Of a stretch of 64,000 bases of DNA, positions 55,045 to 64,000 are shown one piece after another (positions within the stretch are counted from its first letter, which is position 1; every line of letters begins with the position of its first letter). The DNA comes from Luminiphilus sp. (GTDB taxonomy: Bacteria; Pseudomonadota; Gammaproteobacteria; Pseudomonadales; Halieaceae): positions 1 to 64,000 of the forward strand of contig JAAXJC010000153.1 of assembly GCA_012270045.1 (NCBI GenBank). The letters are read 5' to 3'. A program made the position numbers and the translations under genes. The notes under the pieces were generated by a model, which was not told the origin of the DNA, made no database searches, and saw only the letters and a list, made by a program, of their open reading frames with translations.

Positions 55045-56169
55045 TTACCCTTTCTTGTAACTGGCCACATCAGCGGGCTGCACAACGTCGCCCGTGTTGT
55101 TGCCAAACGCATTTCGCTGGTAGGTGATGACGGCCGCCATCTCCGTGTCACTCAGCTGCCCGCCGAAAGCCTGCATGGCTGTACCGGCAACGCCCTTGAT
55201 GCTGACATCAAGGTGCGTGTTGATATCACCCAGCGCGACGGCACTGCCTGCGATAGCTTTGCCCACGCCGCCCTCGCCGGCAGCGCCGTGGCAGGCGACA
55301 CACTGTGTGTTGTAGATTGCCTCACCTTCCGACATCAGCGCGTCGAGGCTCATTTCCACGGATGCTGACGCCAGTTCGGTGGCTTTCTCGGCCCGTTTGG
55401 CAGCCATCCAGCTGTCAAACTCTTCCTGGCTGACGGCATGGACAACAACCGGCATGAAGCCGTGGTAGGCGCCGCAGAGCTCGGTGCATTGGCCCCGGTA
55501 GATGCCCTCCTCACTCACTTTCGACCAGGCCTCGTTGATAAAGCCAGGGATGGCATCGCGCTTCACCGCCATCTCGGGTACCCACCAGGAGTGGATGACA
55601 TCATTGGCGGTGATCAAAAAACGGACCTTGGTATCGACGGGGATAACCAGAGGCTCATCGACCTCAAGCAGGTAGTTCTGACCCTTGTCCTCGGTGTTGT
55701 AGATGGCTTCCTGGGACGTGGACAGGTTGGAAAAAAACGCCACCGGTGCGCCCGAATCGTCCAGATACTCGTACCGCCACTTCCACTGGTAGCCGGTAAT
55801 GAGAATATCCAGCTCGGCCTCGTCGTTGTCGTATACCTCCAACAGCGTGGAGGTGGCAGGCACCGCCATGCCCACCAGAATCAGAAACGGAACCGCCGTC
55901 CAGGCAATTTCAACCTTGGTGCTCTCGTGGAACTGGGCCGGTACCACACCACGGGACTTCCGGTGATAGATGATGGAGTAAAACATCACCCCAAAGACCA
56001 GCAATCCGATGATCACGCAGATGATCAGAATCAGCATGTGCAGGTCGTATATCTCCGCGCCGATCTCGGTAACCCCGGGGGACATATTGACCTGGTTCTG
56101 GGCCAGTGCCAGCAGCGGCCAGGATGACATGGCAGCGCCAGCAACAAACAAACTTTTCTTGAACGACAT
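55045..56169 (-). CDS. ctaC: cytochrome c oxidase subunit II with fused cytochrome c (caa3 type)
   Basis: 374 aa. A signal peptide (about 1-23) and two membrane helices (about 43-66 and 88-108) precede the cupredoxin domain. CuA ligands are His193, Cys228, Glu230, Cys232, His236 and Met239. A C-terminal class I cytochrome c domain has heme site CVACH (290-294), as in caa3 oxidases, so electrons can enter through the attached heme. The start at 56169 (MSFKKSLF) gives the signal peptide. First gene of the oxidase operon. Confidence 0.96.
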   Translation of the reverse strand: MSFKKSLFVAGAAMSSWPLLALAQNQVNMSPGVTEIGAEIYDLHMLILIICVIIGLLVFGVMFYSIIYHRKSRGVVPAQFHESTKVEIAWTAVPFLILVGMAVPATSTLLEVYDNDEAELDILITGYQWKWRYEYLDDSGAPVAFFSNLSTSQEAIYNTEDKGQNYLLEVDEPLVIPVDTKVRFLITANDVIHSWWVPEMAVKRDAIPGFINEAWSKVSEEGIYRGQCTELCGAYHGFMPVVVHAVSQEEFDSWMAAKRAEKATELASASVEMSLDALMSEGEAIYNTQCVACHGAAGEGGVGKAIAGSAVALGDINTHLDVSIKGVAGTAMQAFGGQLSDTEMAAVITYQRNAFGNNTGDVVQPADVASYKKG

Positions 56170-56330
56170 GTTCGCCTCTCCAAGGTGGCTTTGGGGCAAA
56201 CCGGGTTTTGACCGCCGGCCACACAGCATCGCTAACCACGCCGGTTGTGGATGCCAGGAAGGTGTGGTGTTCCCCCAAAAAATGTATGGGCAACCGGGTT
56301 GATCTCTCGGCTACCCCGCCGCCAATGGCT

Positions 56331-56347
56331 CACCCACACCGTGGGTG
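56331..56347. promoter_or_regulatory. inverted repeat upstream of the oxidase operon
   Basis: CACCCAC-ACC-GTGGGTG is a perfect 7-bp stem with a 3-nt loop, about 160 bp before the ctaC start. It lies just downstream (in the direction of ctaC transcription) of the TATAAT described separately, so it would sit in the 5' leader or act as an operator near the start site. No T run follows. Confidence 0.4.
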
Positions 56348-56365
56348 CCATCTCAAGCGCGGCGA

Positions 56366-56371
56366 ATTATA
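56366..56371 (-). promoter_or_regulatory. candidate -10 box for the oxidase operon
   Basis: TATAAT on the minus strand, a perfect -10, inside a short AT-rich stretch about 195 bp upstream of ctaC. A -35 at 17-bp spacing (CTGTGT) is poor, so activation by another factor would be expected if this is used. Confidence 0.4.
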
Positions 56372-56512
56372 AACAAATGATCGAACAAACACAGGCTGCA
56401 CCGTGTTTTTCAGTATCATTCACAGGAATGTGCCAGACCGGACCTGGGCTGCCCTTTATATAGTGGCTTGTAAAGTCGCTGGGCACTAGATATGGCGTAG
56501 CCCGGTCGGGGT

Positions 56513-56788
56513 TTATTCGTCGCTGCCATCGGGTTCGGCTGCACCGTCAGCCACATCAACCAGTCGAACGACATCGGCGGGGGTTTCTACCCGGCGCGCA
56601 GCGGGCCGGGACACCCGTGTTGCCACCGGCGCCGGCACTTCTACCGGACGCTCATCACCAAACCCGCAGTCCACGCAACGTCGGGTTGCTCCATCACCGC
56701 TGACCACAATTCTATCCATGACCCCGCACCGGGGGCACACAGCTCCGGCAATGAAGCGAACGGGGGGTGGTCTTTGCTTACCTGGCAT
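56513..56788 (-). CDS. yheV: YheV family putative zinc-ribbon protein
   Basis: 91 aa. The opening RFIAGAVCPRCGVMDRI with Cys18/Cys21 and RRCVDCGFGDE with Cys38/Cys41 form a Zn-ribbon, and RFIAGAxCPxC is the YheV (DUF2387) signature. The C-terminal half is Pro/Val/Ala-rich and probably disordered, longer than in E. coli. Function unknown. Convergent with nothing; transcribed away from the carbonic anhydrase gene. Confidence 0.82.
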   Translation of the reverse strand: MPGKQRPPPVRFIAGAVCPRCGVMDRIVVSGDGATRRCVDCGFGDERPVEVPAPVATRVSRPAARRVETPADVVRLVDVADGAAEPDGSDE

Positions 56789-56861
56789 GTTGGGGTTTCC
56801 GGGTCGGGGTCTGTTACCTTAGGGGAATTCATAGCACTTTTCGCGTTCAGGGGTAATAGCA

Positions 56862-57434
56862 ATGCGCCGCGTTTCCTATCGCGCTGAAGACAACGTCCGC
56901 CAGTGGACCACCAGCGAACCGCGTATTGGCGCCCGGGTGATGGTGGACCCCACCGCCATGGTCCTGGGCGATATCAGTCTTGGTGACGACGTCAGTATCT
57001 GGGCCAACTGCTCGATCCGTGCGGATATGCATCGAATCAGTATTGGCTCTGGCAGCAATATTCAAGACAACTCGGTACTGCACATCACCCACGCCGGTCG
57101 CTTCAATCCTTCGGGCTGCCCGCTCGTTATTGGCGAGCAGGTGACGGTGGGACACCGTGCGGTGCTGCACGGTTGCTCCATCGGCGACCGGGTCCTTGTT
57201 GGCATGGGCGCCATTGTCATGGACGGCGCCGAAGTGGCCGATGAGGTGATGATTGCAGCGGGGGCCCTGGTCACCCCGGGCAAAAAACTGACCAGCGGCT
57301 GGCTTTATGGTGGCAGCCCTGCAAAAGCCATGCGCGAGATCACTGCCTCAGAGCGGGAGTTCCTGAGCTACAGCGCAGAGAACTATGTGCGCCTCAAGCA
57401 ACAATATCTCGATGACGGCAGCGATAACCCGGTG

Positions 57435-57464
<30 letters not shown>
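56862..57464 (+). CDS. gamma-class carbonic anhydrase family protein
   Basis: 200 aa, left-handed beta-helix of hexapeptide repeats. Putative metal ligands His74, His98 and His103 are present, as are the Arg53/Asp55 and Gln68 positions that line the site in gamma-carbonic anhydrases. GHRAVLHGCSIGDRVLVGMGA is the typical core. Homologues (YrdA/PaaY/CaiE group) vary in activity, so carbonic anhydrase function is unproven. A 3' overlap of 30 bp with the opposite-strand aroE is notable; yrdA-aroE adjacency is common. Confidence 0.88.
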
Positions 57465-59239
<1,775 letters not shown>

Positions 59240-59289
59240 TTAACATCCATCTGCTGCACACTGTGCCCTGCAAACCCAAGACCGAGCCA

Positions 59290-59847
59290 TCAGGCTCTCA
59301 GTACTTCTCCGGTGCCCAGCCGGCGTATTGTCGACGGTTTGGCGGTGGCGTCAACCGACCCCCGGGCCCGGGGCAGATTCGGACCAAAGTAACGCACGAC
59401 CTGGAATCCCTGGCGCGCTGGCTGAGACCCGGCAGGATTCGCCGATGTCGAAACAACCGGTCCACCAAAAGCGCAACTCAGCGCCTTTAAGCTGGGCGCC
59501 CCGGTGACACGAACCGCAACCTCCTCACTGTCCCCGGTAATCCAGGGCGGAAACAGTCCCCGATTGGGGAGCAACCAGGTATTGCCGCCGGGCCAGCTCA
59601 TTTCCAGCTCGGCGCGCAGGGGCGCGGGCAAGGGCGCCAGTATCGGAGCCAGCATATCAATGTCCCCCGCCACCACGATCAGTCCCTTGGTCACGGAACG
59701 CTGCTTGAGTGCCAGGACCGTATCGACTGCGGACTCGCAAAAGGGATCACAGCTGAGCCCCCAGACCGCCTCCGCAGGACAGGCAACCACACCTCCCTGC
59801 CCCATGTGCTGGGCCAGCCCCTGTATGGCAAATCTTGAAACTTTCAA
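59290..59847 (-). CDS. tsaC: threonylcarbamoyl-AMP synthase TsaC
   Basis: 185 aa, single YrdC-type domain. It makes threonylcarbamoyl-AMP for the t6A modification of ANN-decoding tRNAs. Motifs: GGVVACPAEAVWGLSCDP (nucleotide-binding, with the usual T replaced by A before EAVWGL), ALKQRSVTKGLIVV, WPGGNTWLL and STSANPAG. It starts at a TTG overlapping the dprA stop (TTGA), so it is probably translated with dprA. Confidence 0.94.
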   Translation of the reverse strand: MKVSRFAIQGLAQHMGQGGVVACPAEAVWGLSCDPFCESAVDTVLALKQRSVTKGLIVVAGDIDMLAPILAPLPAPLRAELEMSWPGGNTWLLPNRGLFPPWITGDSEEVAVRVTGAPSLKALSCAFGGPVVSTSANPAGSQPARQGFQVVRYFGPNLPRARGSVDATAKPSTIRRLGTGEVLRA

Positions 59848-60995
59848 TGGGCACCTGTTCCCCGGAAACCGGCGTGAGTCTGCTCCACATAGCCAGCAAG
59901 CTCAAGCCGCGTAATGGTAATCAGCAACTCACCGGTCGACAGTCCGGTGGCAGTCGCCAGAGAGCCGAGGTCAACCTCACCATCCCCCAGCAGGGTCATT
60001 ATGCGCGCCTCCTGTGCTCCCATTTGGGCACTGGACCGGCTTTGGGCATCCGGGCCACTCCCGCTGCCAACAGCAACCCCAGCCCCGTCCTCCAACGCCG
60101 CCCAACCGCGCAGGTTTACCCCCAGTTGTGTGATGAGCTGCTCCGGCGTCTCCAGCAGCTGTGCACCCTGACCCAGCAGGTAGAGACAGCCGGCGCCGTT
60201 CCTGTGGAACAGGGACCATGGCGCGGCGAACACCTCCCGGCCCTGCTCAACGGCAGCGGTTGCCGTGATCAGGGAGCCGCTGGGGCGGCCTGCCTCGATC
60301 ACAACGGTGGCCAGGCACAGGCCGGCCAGGGTTCGATTGCGCCTGGGAAAATGCCAGCGGTGGGGTACAGCACCCGGGCAAAACTCGGTAAGCAAAGCAC
60401 CACGGGCCTGAATATCCCGGGCCAGCCCCCGGTGTTTGCTGGGATAGATGCGATCCAGGCCCGTGGCCATGACCGCCAGGGTTTGCCCACCACTGTCCAG
60501 CGCCCCGCGGTGAGCCGCAGCATCGATGCCCTTCGCCAAACCGCTGACCACCAGAAACCCCGCCGCGGCAAGTGCCCCGGCCACCCGTTCAGCAAGCCGC
60601 AACCCATCCCTGGATGGCTGCCGTGTACCCACCACAGCGATGGCCGGCTTACGCAGGCATGAAGGGTCTCCGGACAGAAAAAATCCCAGGGGGGCATCCG
60701 GAAGCTGCGCCAGTAGCGGCGGGTAATGGGCGACCCCCGGGGGCTGCTCCCCGAGGTGAACCAGCACCCCCGGGAATAGCGGCTCCGGGCTGGCCTGCCG
60801 GCCCTGTTCAGCGTCCAGCAGTGGGCGCAGATCGGCAAGTCCGGGGGGGCCAAGACCATGGTTTGCCCGCCAGGCAACCGGATCGAAACCCGATATCAAC
60901 AGGTCTTTTTTGGTCTCTCGAGCTATCCGGTCCGTTGTCAGAAACCCATACCAAAGGGCATCAGCCCCAGGGTTCTGGGCCAGGGTGTGTGGCAT
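59844..60995 (-). CDS. dprA: DNA-processing protein DprA
   Basis: 383 aa. DprA binds incoming single-stranded DNA and loads RecA during transformation. The Rossmann-like core has AVVGTRQPSRDGLRLAE, VSGLAKGIDAAAHRGAL, ATGLDRIYPSKHRGLA and the RNRTLAGLCLATVVIEAGRPSGSLITA block. The C-terminal winged-helix domain starts near residue 315. Present in nearly all bacteria, so it does not by itself show competence. Confidence 0.95.
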   Translation of the reverse strand: MPHTLAQNPGADALWYGFLTTDRIARETKKDLLISGFDPVAWRANHGLGPPGLADLRPLLDAEQGRQASPEPLFPGVLVHLGEQPPGVAHYPPLLAQLPDAPLGFFLSGDPSCLRKPAIAVVGTRQPSRDGLRLAERVAGALAAAGFLVVSGLAKGIDAAAHRGALDSGGQTLAVMATGLDRIYPSKHRGLARDIQARGALLTEFCPGAVPHRWHFPRRNRTLAGLCLATVVIEAGRPSGSLITATAAVEQGREVFAAPWSLFHRNGAGCLYLLGQGAQLLETPEQLITQLGVNLRGWAALEDGAGVAVGSGSGPDAQSRSSAQMGAQEARIMTLLGDGEVDLGSLATATGLSTGELLITITRLELAGYVEQTHAGFRGTGAH

Positions 60996-61061
60996 TGCGC
61001 TCGTCCTTGAGCTGGGTAAAAGCGGAAGCTGTGGCCTATGTCAGCCCCAACCCGTCACGCC

Positions 61062-62165
61062 TCAGGGGTTTTTAACCTTGTCCCCCACCGCCAGCGGCCG
61101 GGTGGCGGTCAATACCAGGCCATAGCTCGCCTTTTCATAGACCGAAAACAGCATCAGCACGCCGGCACGCACATCGGGCAGGGACACCATTTCATTATTG
61201 ACGGGATCCTTGACCACGTCTCCGGTTTGATAAATGGCCAGCACATCACCCAGTTCCAGGCCCTCTCGGGCGCCGCGGTTGATGGTAACGATATTCATCT
61301 CGCCAATTTGGGTCACGCCGGAGGTCACTGCGACCATGAAGCCATTCTCGACCTCAACCCCGGGTGCCTTGGGCTGGAAAAATGCATCCAGGATGCCCTC
61401 CTCCAGGGGTATCAGGCGGTCCCCGATCCGAATTTCCTCGGTCATTCGGGTGATTTCAAATTCCTTGACATCCCCGGGGGCAGAACTGGGTTCCTCGCCG
61501 GGCAGCAGGGAGGCGCTGCCAATGTCTATCGCTGTTATACCCAGCATTTCCTGGGTGATGGGGTCCACGATGGGGCTGCCCTCACGGATTATTCCGAAAG
61601 CGCGATCCTCGGGGTCAATGGGGCCCCTCACGTAAATGCGATCCCCCAAACCACTGATGATGCGCTTGGCATCTCCCGCGATGACGTAGGCCAGCGAGCC
61701 CATCAGCCCCGGGTCCAACACCCGGTTGGCGCGCAGGAATGGGTCAATCTGGTCTCGGGGTATGGGCGGAATGGCGGTGTCCAGGGACTCGCTGCGCACG
61801 CTGGGGGACAGTTTGACATCGCCCCGGCTGGCCAACCCCAGCCGTGGCCGACCGTCTTCCCAGCGCAGGGAGAGGACATCCCCCGGGTAAATCAGGTGTG
61901 GGTTATCAATTTGGGGGTTGCTGTCCCAGAGCTCCGGCCAGCGCCATGGCTCCTCAAGATAGATGCCACTGATGTCCCACAGGGTGTCGCCCTGCTTGAC
62001 CACGTAGGTCAGGGGGACATCGCTTCTCAATTTAACAGTGTCCGGGCGCTGGGCGCCCACTGTCACCGACACCAAAACCAGCCAGACAACCATTGCCGCC
62101 AACAACCACCTTGCGGCGGCCGGGCTGCTGCGACCACTATCCAAACTGCAAGCAGAACGTCTCAC
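61062..62165 (-). CDS. LysM peptidoglycan-binding domain protein
   Basis: 367 aa. Start taken at GTG 62165, which has GAGGGG upstream; a GTG 15 codons earlier has no ribosome site. A membrane or signal segment (about 20-37, LLAAMVVWLVLVSVTVGA) is followed by a LysM domain (YVVKQGDTLWDISGIYLEEPWRWPELW, then LIYPGDVLSL). The rest is beta-rich and uncharacterised. The gene regularly precedes dprA/tsaC and faces def in gammaproteobacteria. Probably a periplasmic envelope protein. Confidence 0.88.
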   Translation of the reverse strand: MRRSACSLDSGRSSPAAARWLLAAMVVWLVLVSVTVGAQRPDTVKLRSDVPLTYVVKQGDTLWDISGIYLEEPWRWPELWDSNPQIDNPHLIYPGDVLSLRWEDGRPRLGLASRGDVKLSPSVRSESLDTAIPPIPRDQIDPFLRANRVLDPGLMGSLAYVIAGDAKRIISGLGDRIYVRGPIDPEDRAFGIIREGSPIVDPITQEMLGITAIDIGSASLLPGEEPSSAPGDVKEFEITRMTEEIRIGDRLIPLEEGILDAFFQPKAPGVEVENGFMVAVTSGVTQIGEMNIVTINRGAREGLELGDVLAIYQTGDVVKDPVNNEMVSLPDVRAGVLMLFSVYEKASYGLVLTATRPLAVGDKVKNP

Positions 62166-62354
62166 TATCGAGCCCCTCTTTTGACACGTCCGGTGACCAT
62201 CCCTGGCCACGCTGTTTGATTACCCCGGGGTCACCAGCACCGGTTTTTAATGCACGTCCGGCGTGGCACCTTGCAAGGTATCCAATAGCGCGACGGCGGC
62301 TCCCGGAATACTGCGTGTATAAAGGCGCTTGGGACGGCGAGCCTGCACAGGCGC

Positions 62355-62360
62355 TATAAT
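62355..62360 (+). promoter_or_regulatory. candidate -10 box for def-fmt-rsmB
   Basis: TATAAT, 90 nt before the def ATG. TTGGGA at 62329-62334 is the nearest -35-like hexamer but the 20-bp spacing is too long, so only the -10 is convincing. A small inverted repeat (GCCTG-CA-CAGGC, 62341-62352) lies just before it. Confidence 0.4.
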
Positions 62361-62449
62361 CCCAGTTTGATGCGGCAATTTGACGCTGGCAAGCGCAAAT
62401 GCTGCCACCTTATACCGTTCCAGGTCACACCGGAGCCGAACCCCAGACC

Positions 62450-62956
62450 ATGGCATTACTCCCCATTCTCGAATTTCCTGACCCGCGCCTGAGAACCGTG
62501 GCGGCCCCCGTTACGGACGTCGACGCGCGTGTACTCCGGCTCATTGATGACATGCTGGACACCATGTACGACGCGCCCGGGATTGGGCTTGCAGCAACAC
62601 AAGTGGATGTTCATGAACGCATCATCGTCATCGACGTGTCGGAAGGACGCGACGAACCCAGGGTCTTCATCAACCCGGAAATCGAAATTCTGGACAATGA
62701 ACTTGGGGAATACGACGAAGGCTGTCTGTCCGTGCCGGGCTTTTATGAAACCATAAACCGGCCCAGGACAATCCAGGTCACAGCCTTGGACCGGACCGGA
62801 GCGACCTACAGCGAACAGCTGGATGGCCTGTTGGCCATTTGCCTGCAACACGAGATCGATCACCTGGAAGGCAAGCTGTTTGTCGATTACCTGTCGCCGC
62901 TGAAACGTCAACGCATACGCCGCAAGCTTGAGAAAAGCCAACGGCAGCGCGGCTGA
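62450..62956 (+). CDS. def: peptide deformylase
   Basis: 168 aa. It removes the N-formyl group of nascent proteins. Metal and catalytic motifs: GIGLAATQ (44-51), EGCLSVPG with Cys92, and QHEIDHLEG with His134, Glu135 and His138. The ATG at 62450 gives [15 protein letters not shown], the standard start; in-frame starts upstream are not conserved. Followed 3 nt later by fmt. Confidence 0.97.
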   Translation: MALLPILEFPDPRLRTVAAPVTDVDARVLRLIDDMLDTMYDAPGIGLAATQVDVHERIIVIDVSEGRDEPRVFINPEIEILDNELGEYDEGCLSVPGFYETINRPRTIQVTALDRTGATYSEQLDGLLAICLQHEIDHLEGKLFVDYLSPLKRQRIRRKLEKSQRQRG

Positions 62957-62959
62957 GCA

Positions 62960-63925
62960 ATGAGCGCGCCCCTGCGGGTCATTTTTGCCGGCACGCCGGA
63001 ATTTGCCGCTGAACACCTGGACGGTTTGCTGTCCGCTGGGCACCTCGTCTGTGCCGTGCTCACCCAGCCCGATCGCCGGGCTGGGCGCGGCAAACGCCTG
63101 CAACCCTCGCCGGTCAAAGCCAGGGCGCTGGCCGCGGGCTTACCCGTGCTGCAGCCTGATTCCCTGGGCTCGACAGACATACAGAGCCAACTGGCCGCAC
63201 TGGAGGCGGACGTCATGGTGGTGGTCGCTTATGGGCTGCTTTTGCCCCAGGCGGTTTTGGACATACCCCGGCACGGCTGTCTCAACGTACACGCCTCCTT
63301 GCTACCCCGCTGGCGCGGCGCGGCCCCCATTCAGCGGGCGATTGAAGCGGGGGATGCCGAGAGCGGCATCACCATCATGCAGATGACCGCCGGGCTGGAT
63401 ACCGGCCCCATGTTGCGACAGCTACGCTGGCCATTGGACGCCCACGAAACCGCAGGCACTCTGCAGGCGCGCATGGCAGAGGCTGGCCCCCCGGCATTGC
63501 AGTCGGTGCTGGCCTCCCTACCCGAGCAACTGGCCAACGCCCAGCCACAAAACGATGGGCTGGCGACCTATGCCAGCAAAATCAAGAAAGCGGAATGCCA
63601 ACTGGACTGGCAGGGGGACGCCCAAACCCTGTGCCGGCAAATCCGCGCATTCAATCCCGCGCCGGTGTGTTTCAGCTTTCTGGACGGCGAGCGCATCAAA
63701 TTCTGGCAGGCTGAGGAGGTCGCCATGCCGGAGCCCCAGCCTCCGGGAACCATATTGGCGGCAACCGATGAGGGAATCACCGTCGCCTGCGGCGCCGGGG
63801 CACTGCAAGCGACCCAGCTGCAGTTTCCGGGCGCGCGCCCGCTGCCCTGTGCAGAAATCATGCGGGGCCGTTCCTCGGCACTGGCCCCGGGCCAGCGTTT
63901 CGCCGGGCTCGACCCGAACCCATGA
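62960..63925 (+). CDS. fmt: methionyl-tRNA formyltransferase
   Basis: 321 aa. It formylates initiator Met-tRNA using 10-formyltetrahydrofolate. Motifs: IFAGTPEFAAEHL, NVHASLLPRWRGAAPIQRAI (catalytic Asn and His, SLLPxxRGxxP), and QMTAGLDTGPML (catalytic Asp). The C-terminal OB-type tRNA-binding domain follows from about 210. Its stop overlaps the rsmB start (ATGA). Confidence 0.97.
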   Translation: MSAPLRVIFAGTPEFAAEHLDGLLSAGHLVCAVLTQPDRRAGRGKRLQPSPVKARALAAGLPVLQPDSLGSTDIQSQLAALEADVMVVVAYGLLLPQAVLDIPRHGCLNVHASLLPRWRGAAPIQRAIEAGDAESGITIMQMTAGLDTGPMLRQLRWPLDAHETAGTLQARMAEAGPPALQSVLASLPEQLANAQPQNDGLATYASKIKKAECQLDWQGDAQTLCRQIRAFNPAPVCFSFLDGERIKFWQAEEVAMPEPQPPGTILAATDEGITVACGAGALQATQLQFPGARPLPCAEIMRGRSSALAPGQRFAGLDPNP

Positions 63926-64000
63926 GCAAATCACTGCCGGCCCGGGCGATGGCTGCCAAAGCCCTGGCTGCGGTCTGCAACGGGGAATCCCTGGCGCGAG
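63922..64000 (+). CDS. rsmB: 16S rRNA m5C967 methyltransferase RsmB, 5' end
   Basis: Only the first 26 codons are in the window. The start ATG overlaps the fmt stop by 4 nt. RAMAAKALAAVCNGESL fits the NusB-like N-terminal domain of RsmB (Sun), and def-fmt-rsmB is a conserved order. The call therefore rests mostly on context. Confidence 0.8.
   Translation, partial: MSKSLPARAMAAKALAAVCNGESLAR

Larger units (their letters stand above)
56170..56512. other. gap between ctaC and yheV
   Basis: 343 bp without a gene. It carries the TATAAT and the inverted repeat described separately, with an AT-rich core at about 56365-56430. The part next to yheV (56440-56512) shows nothing I can name. Confidence 0.5.

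Noticed and set aside
62264..62274. TGGCACC...TTGC resembling a sigma-54 promoter before def
   Set aside because: Only 6 bases separate GG and GC instead of the required 10.
62268..62279. 12-bp palindrome ACCTTGCAAGGT in the LysM-def gap
   Set aside because: Perfect but short, and the symmetry does not extend. With no known regulator in the neighbourhood it is not convincing.

Overview
This window reads as chromosomal backbone of a GC-rich, polarly flagellated, aerobic marine-type gammaproteobacterium. Three things suggest this: the flgA/flgM/flgN arrangement with sigma-54 and sigma-28 promoters, a proteobacterial caa3-type oxidase operon, and gene orders such as polA-engB-cytochrome c4-dsbA and dprA-tsaC-hemF-aroE next to def-fmt-rsmB. 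A relative of the Halieaceae/Cellvibrionales is my best guess, but that is inference; no rRNA gene is present to test it. Genes are densely packed, with many 1-4 nt stop/start overlaps. I see no tRNA, rRNA, CRISPR array, insertion sequence or prophage. Layout: 1-6942 (minus strand) is the flagellar rod/hook operon flgBCDEFGHIJK, with flgK cut by the window edge. Divergent from it are flgA (sigma-54 promoter) and flgMN (sigma-28 promoter) up to 8903. 9182-14362 holds rdgC with a DUF1653 gene, a glyoxalase, a class I glutamine amidotransferase and an eight-heme cytochrome c with a HEAT/TPR C-terminus. A 24-bp tandem repeat and a yceI gene follow. 15400-20218 is parE, cpdA, a DUF1249 gene and divergent tolC. 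20230-24086 is an uncharacterised set: a methyltransferase behind tolC, facing a GT4 glycosyltransferase, a second methyltransferase and an alpha/alpha-toroid (prenyltransferase/cyclase-like) protein. 24424-28653 carries the four dTDP-L-rhamnose genes as two convergent pairs (rmlA-rmlC against rmlD-rmlB) with a lipase-like hydrolase. 28671-42571 is mostly nitrogen and amino-acid metabolism: ilvE, glnE, an orphan GspE/PilB-type ATPase, argE, argA, ilvD, a DUF6279 lipoprotein, a membrane diguanylate cyclase and leuA. A divergent Lrp-family regulator sits at 42707. 43203-48455 has dsbA, cytochromes c4 and c5, engB and polA. 48460-56169 is the cytochrome oxidase cluster ctaC-ctaD-ctaG-ctaE-(DUF2909)-SURF1 fusion-ctaB-SCO. 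From 56513 to the end come yheV, a gamma-carbonic anhydrase, aroE, hemF, tsaC, dprA, a LysM protein, def, fmt and the first codons of rsmB. Most of this is conserved housekeeping. The parts most worth following up are the GT4/methyltransferase/toroid set beside tolC and the rhamnose genes, the octaheme-TPR protein, the SURF1 fusion combined with the absence of ctaA from an otherwise complete oxidase operon, the single-domain FlgJ, and several clean inverted repeats in regulatory gaps.
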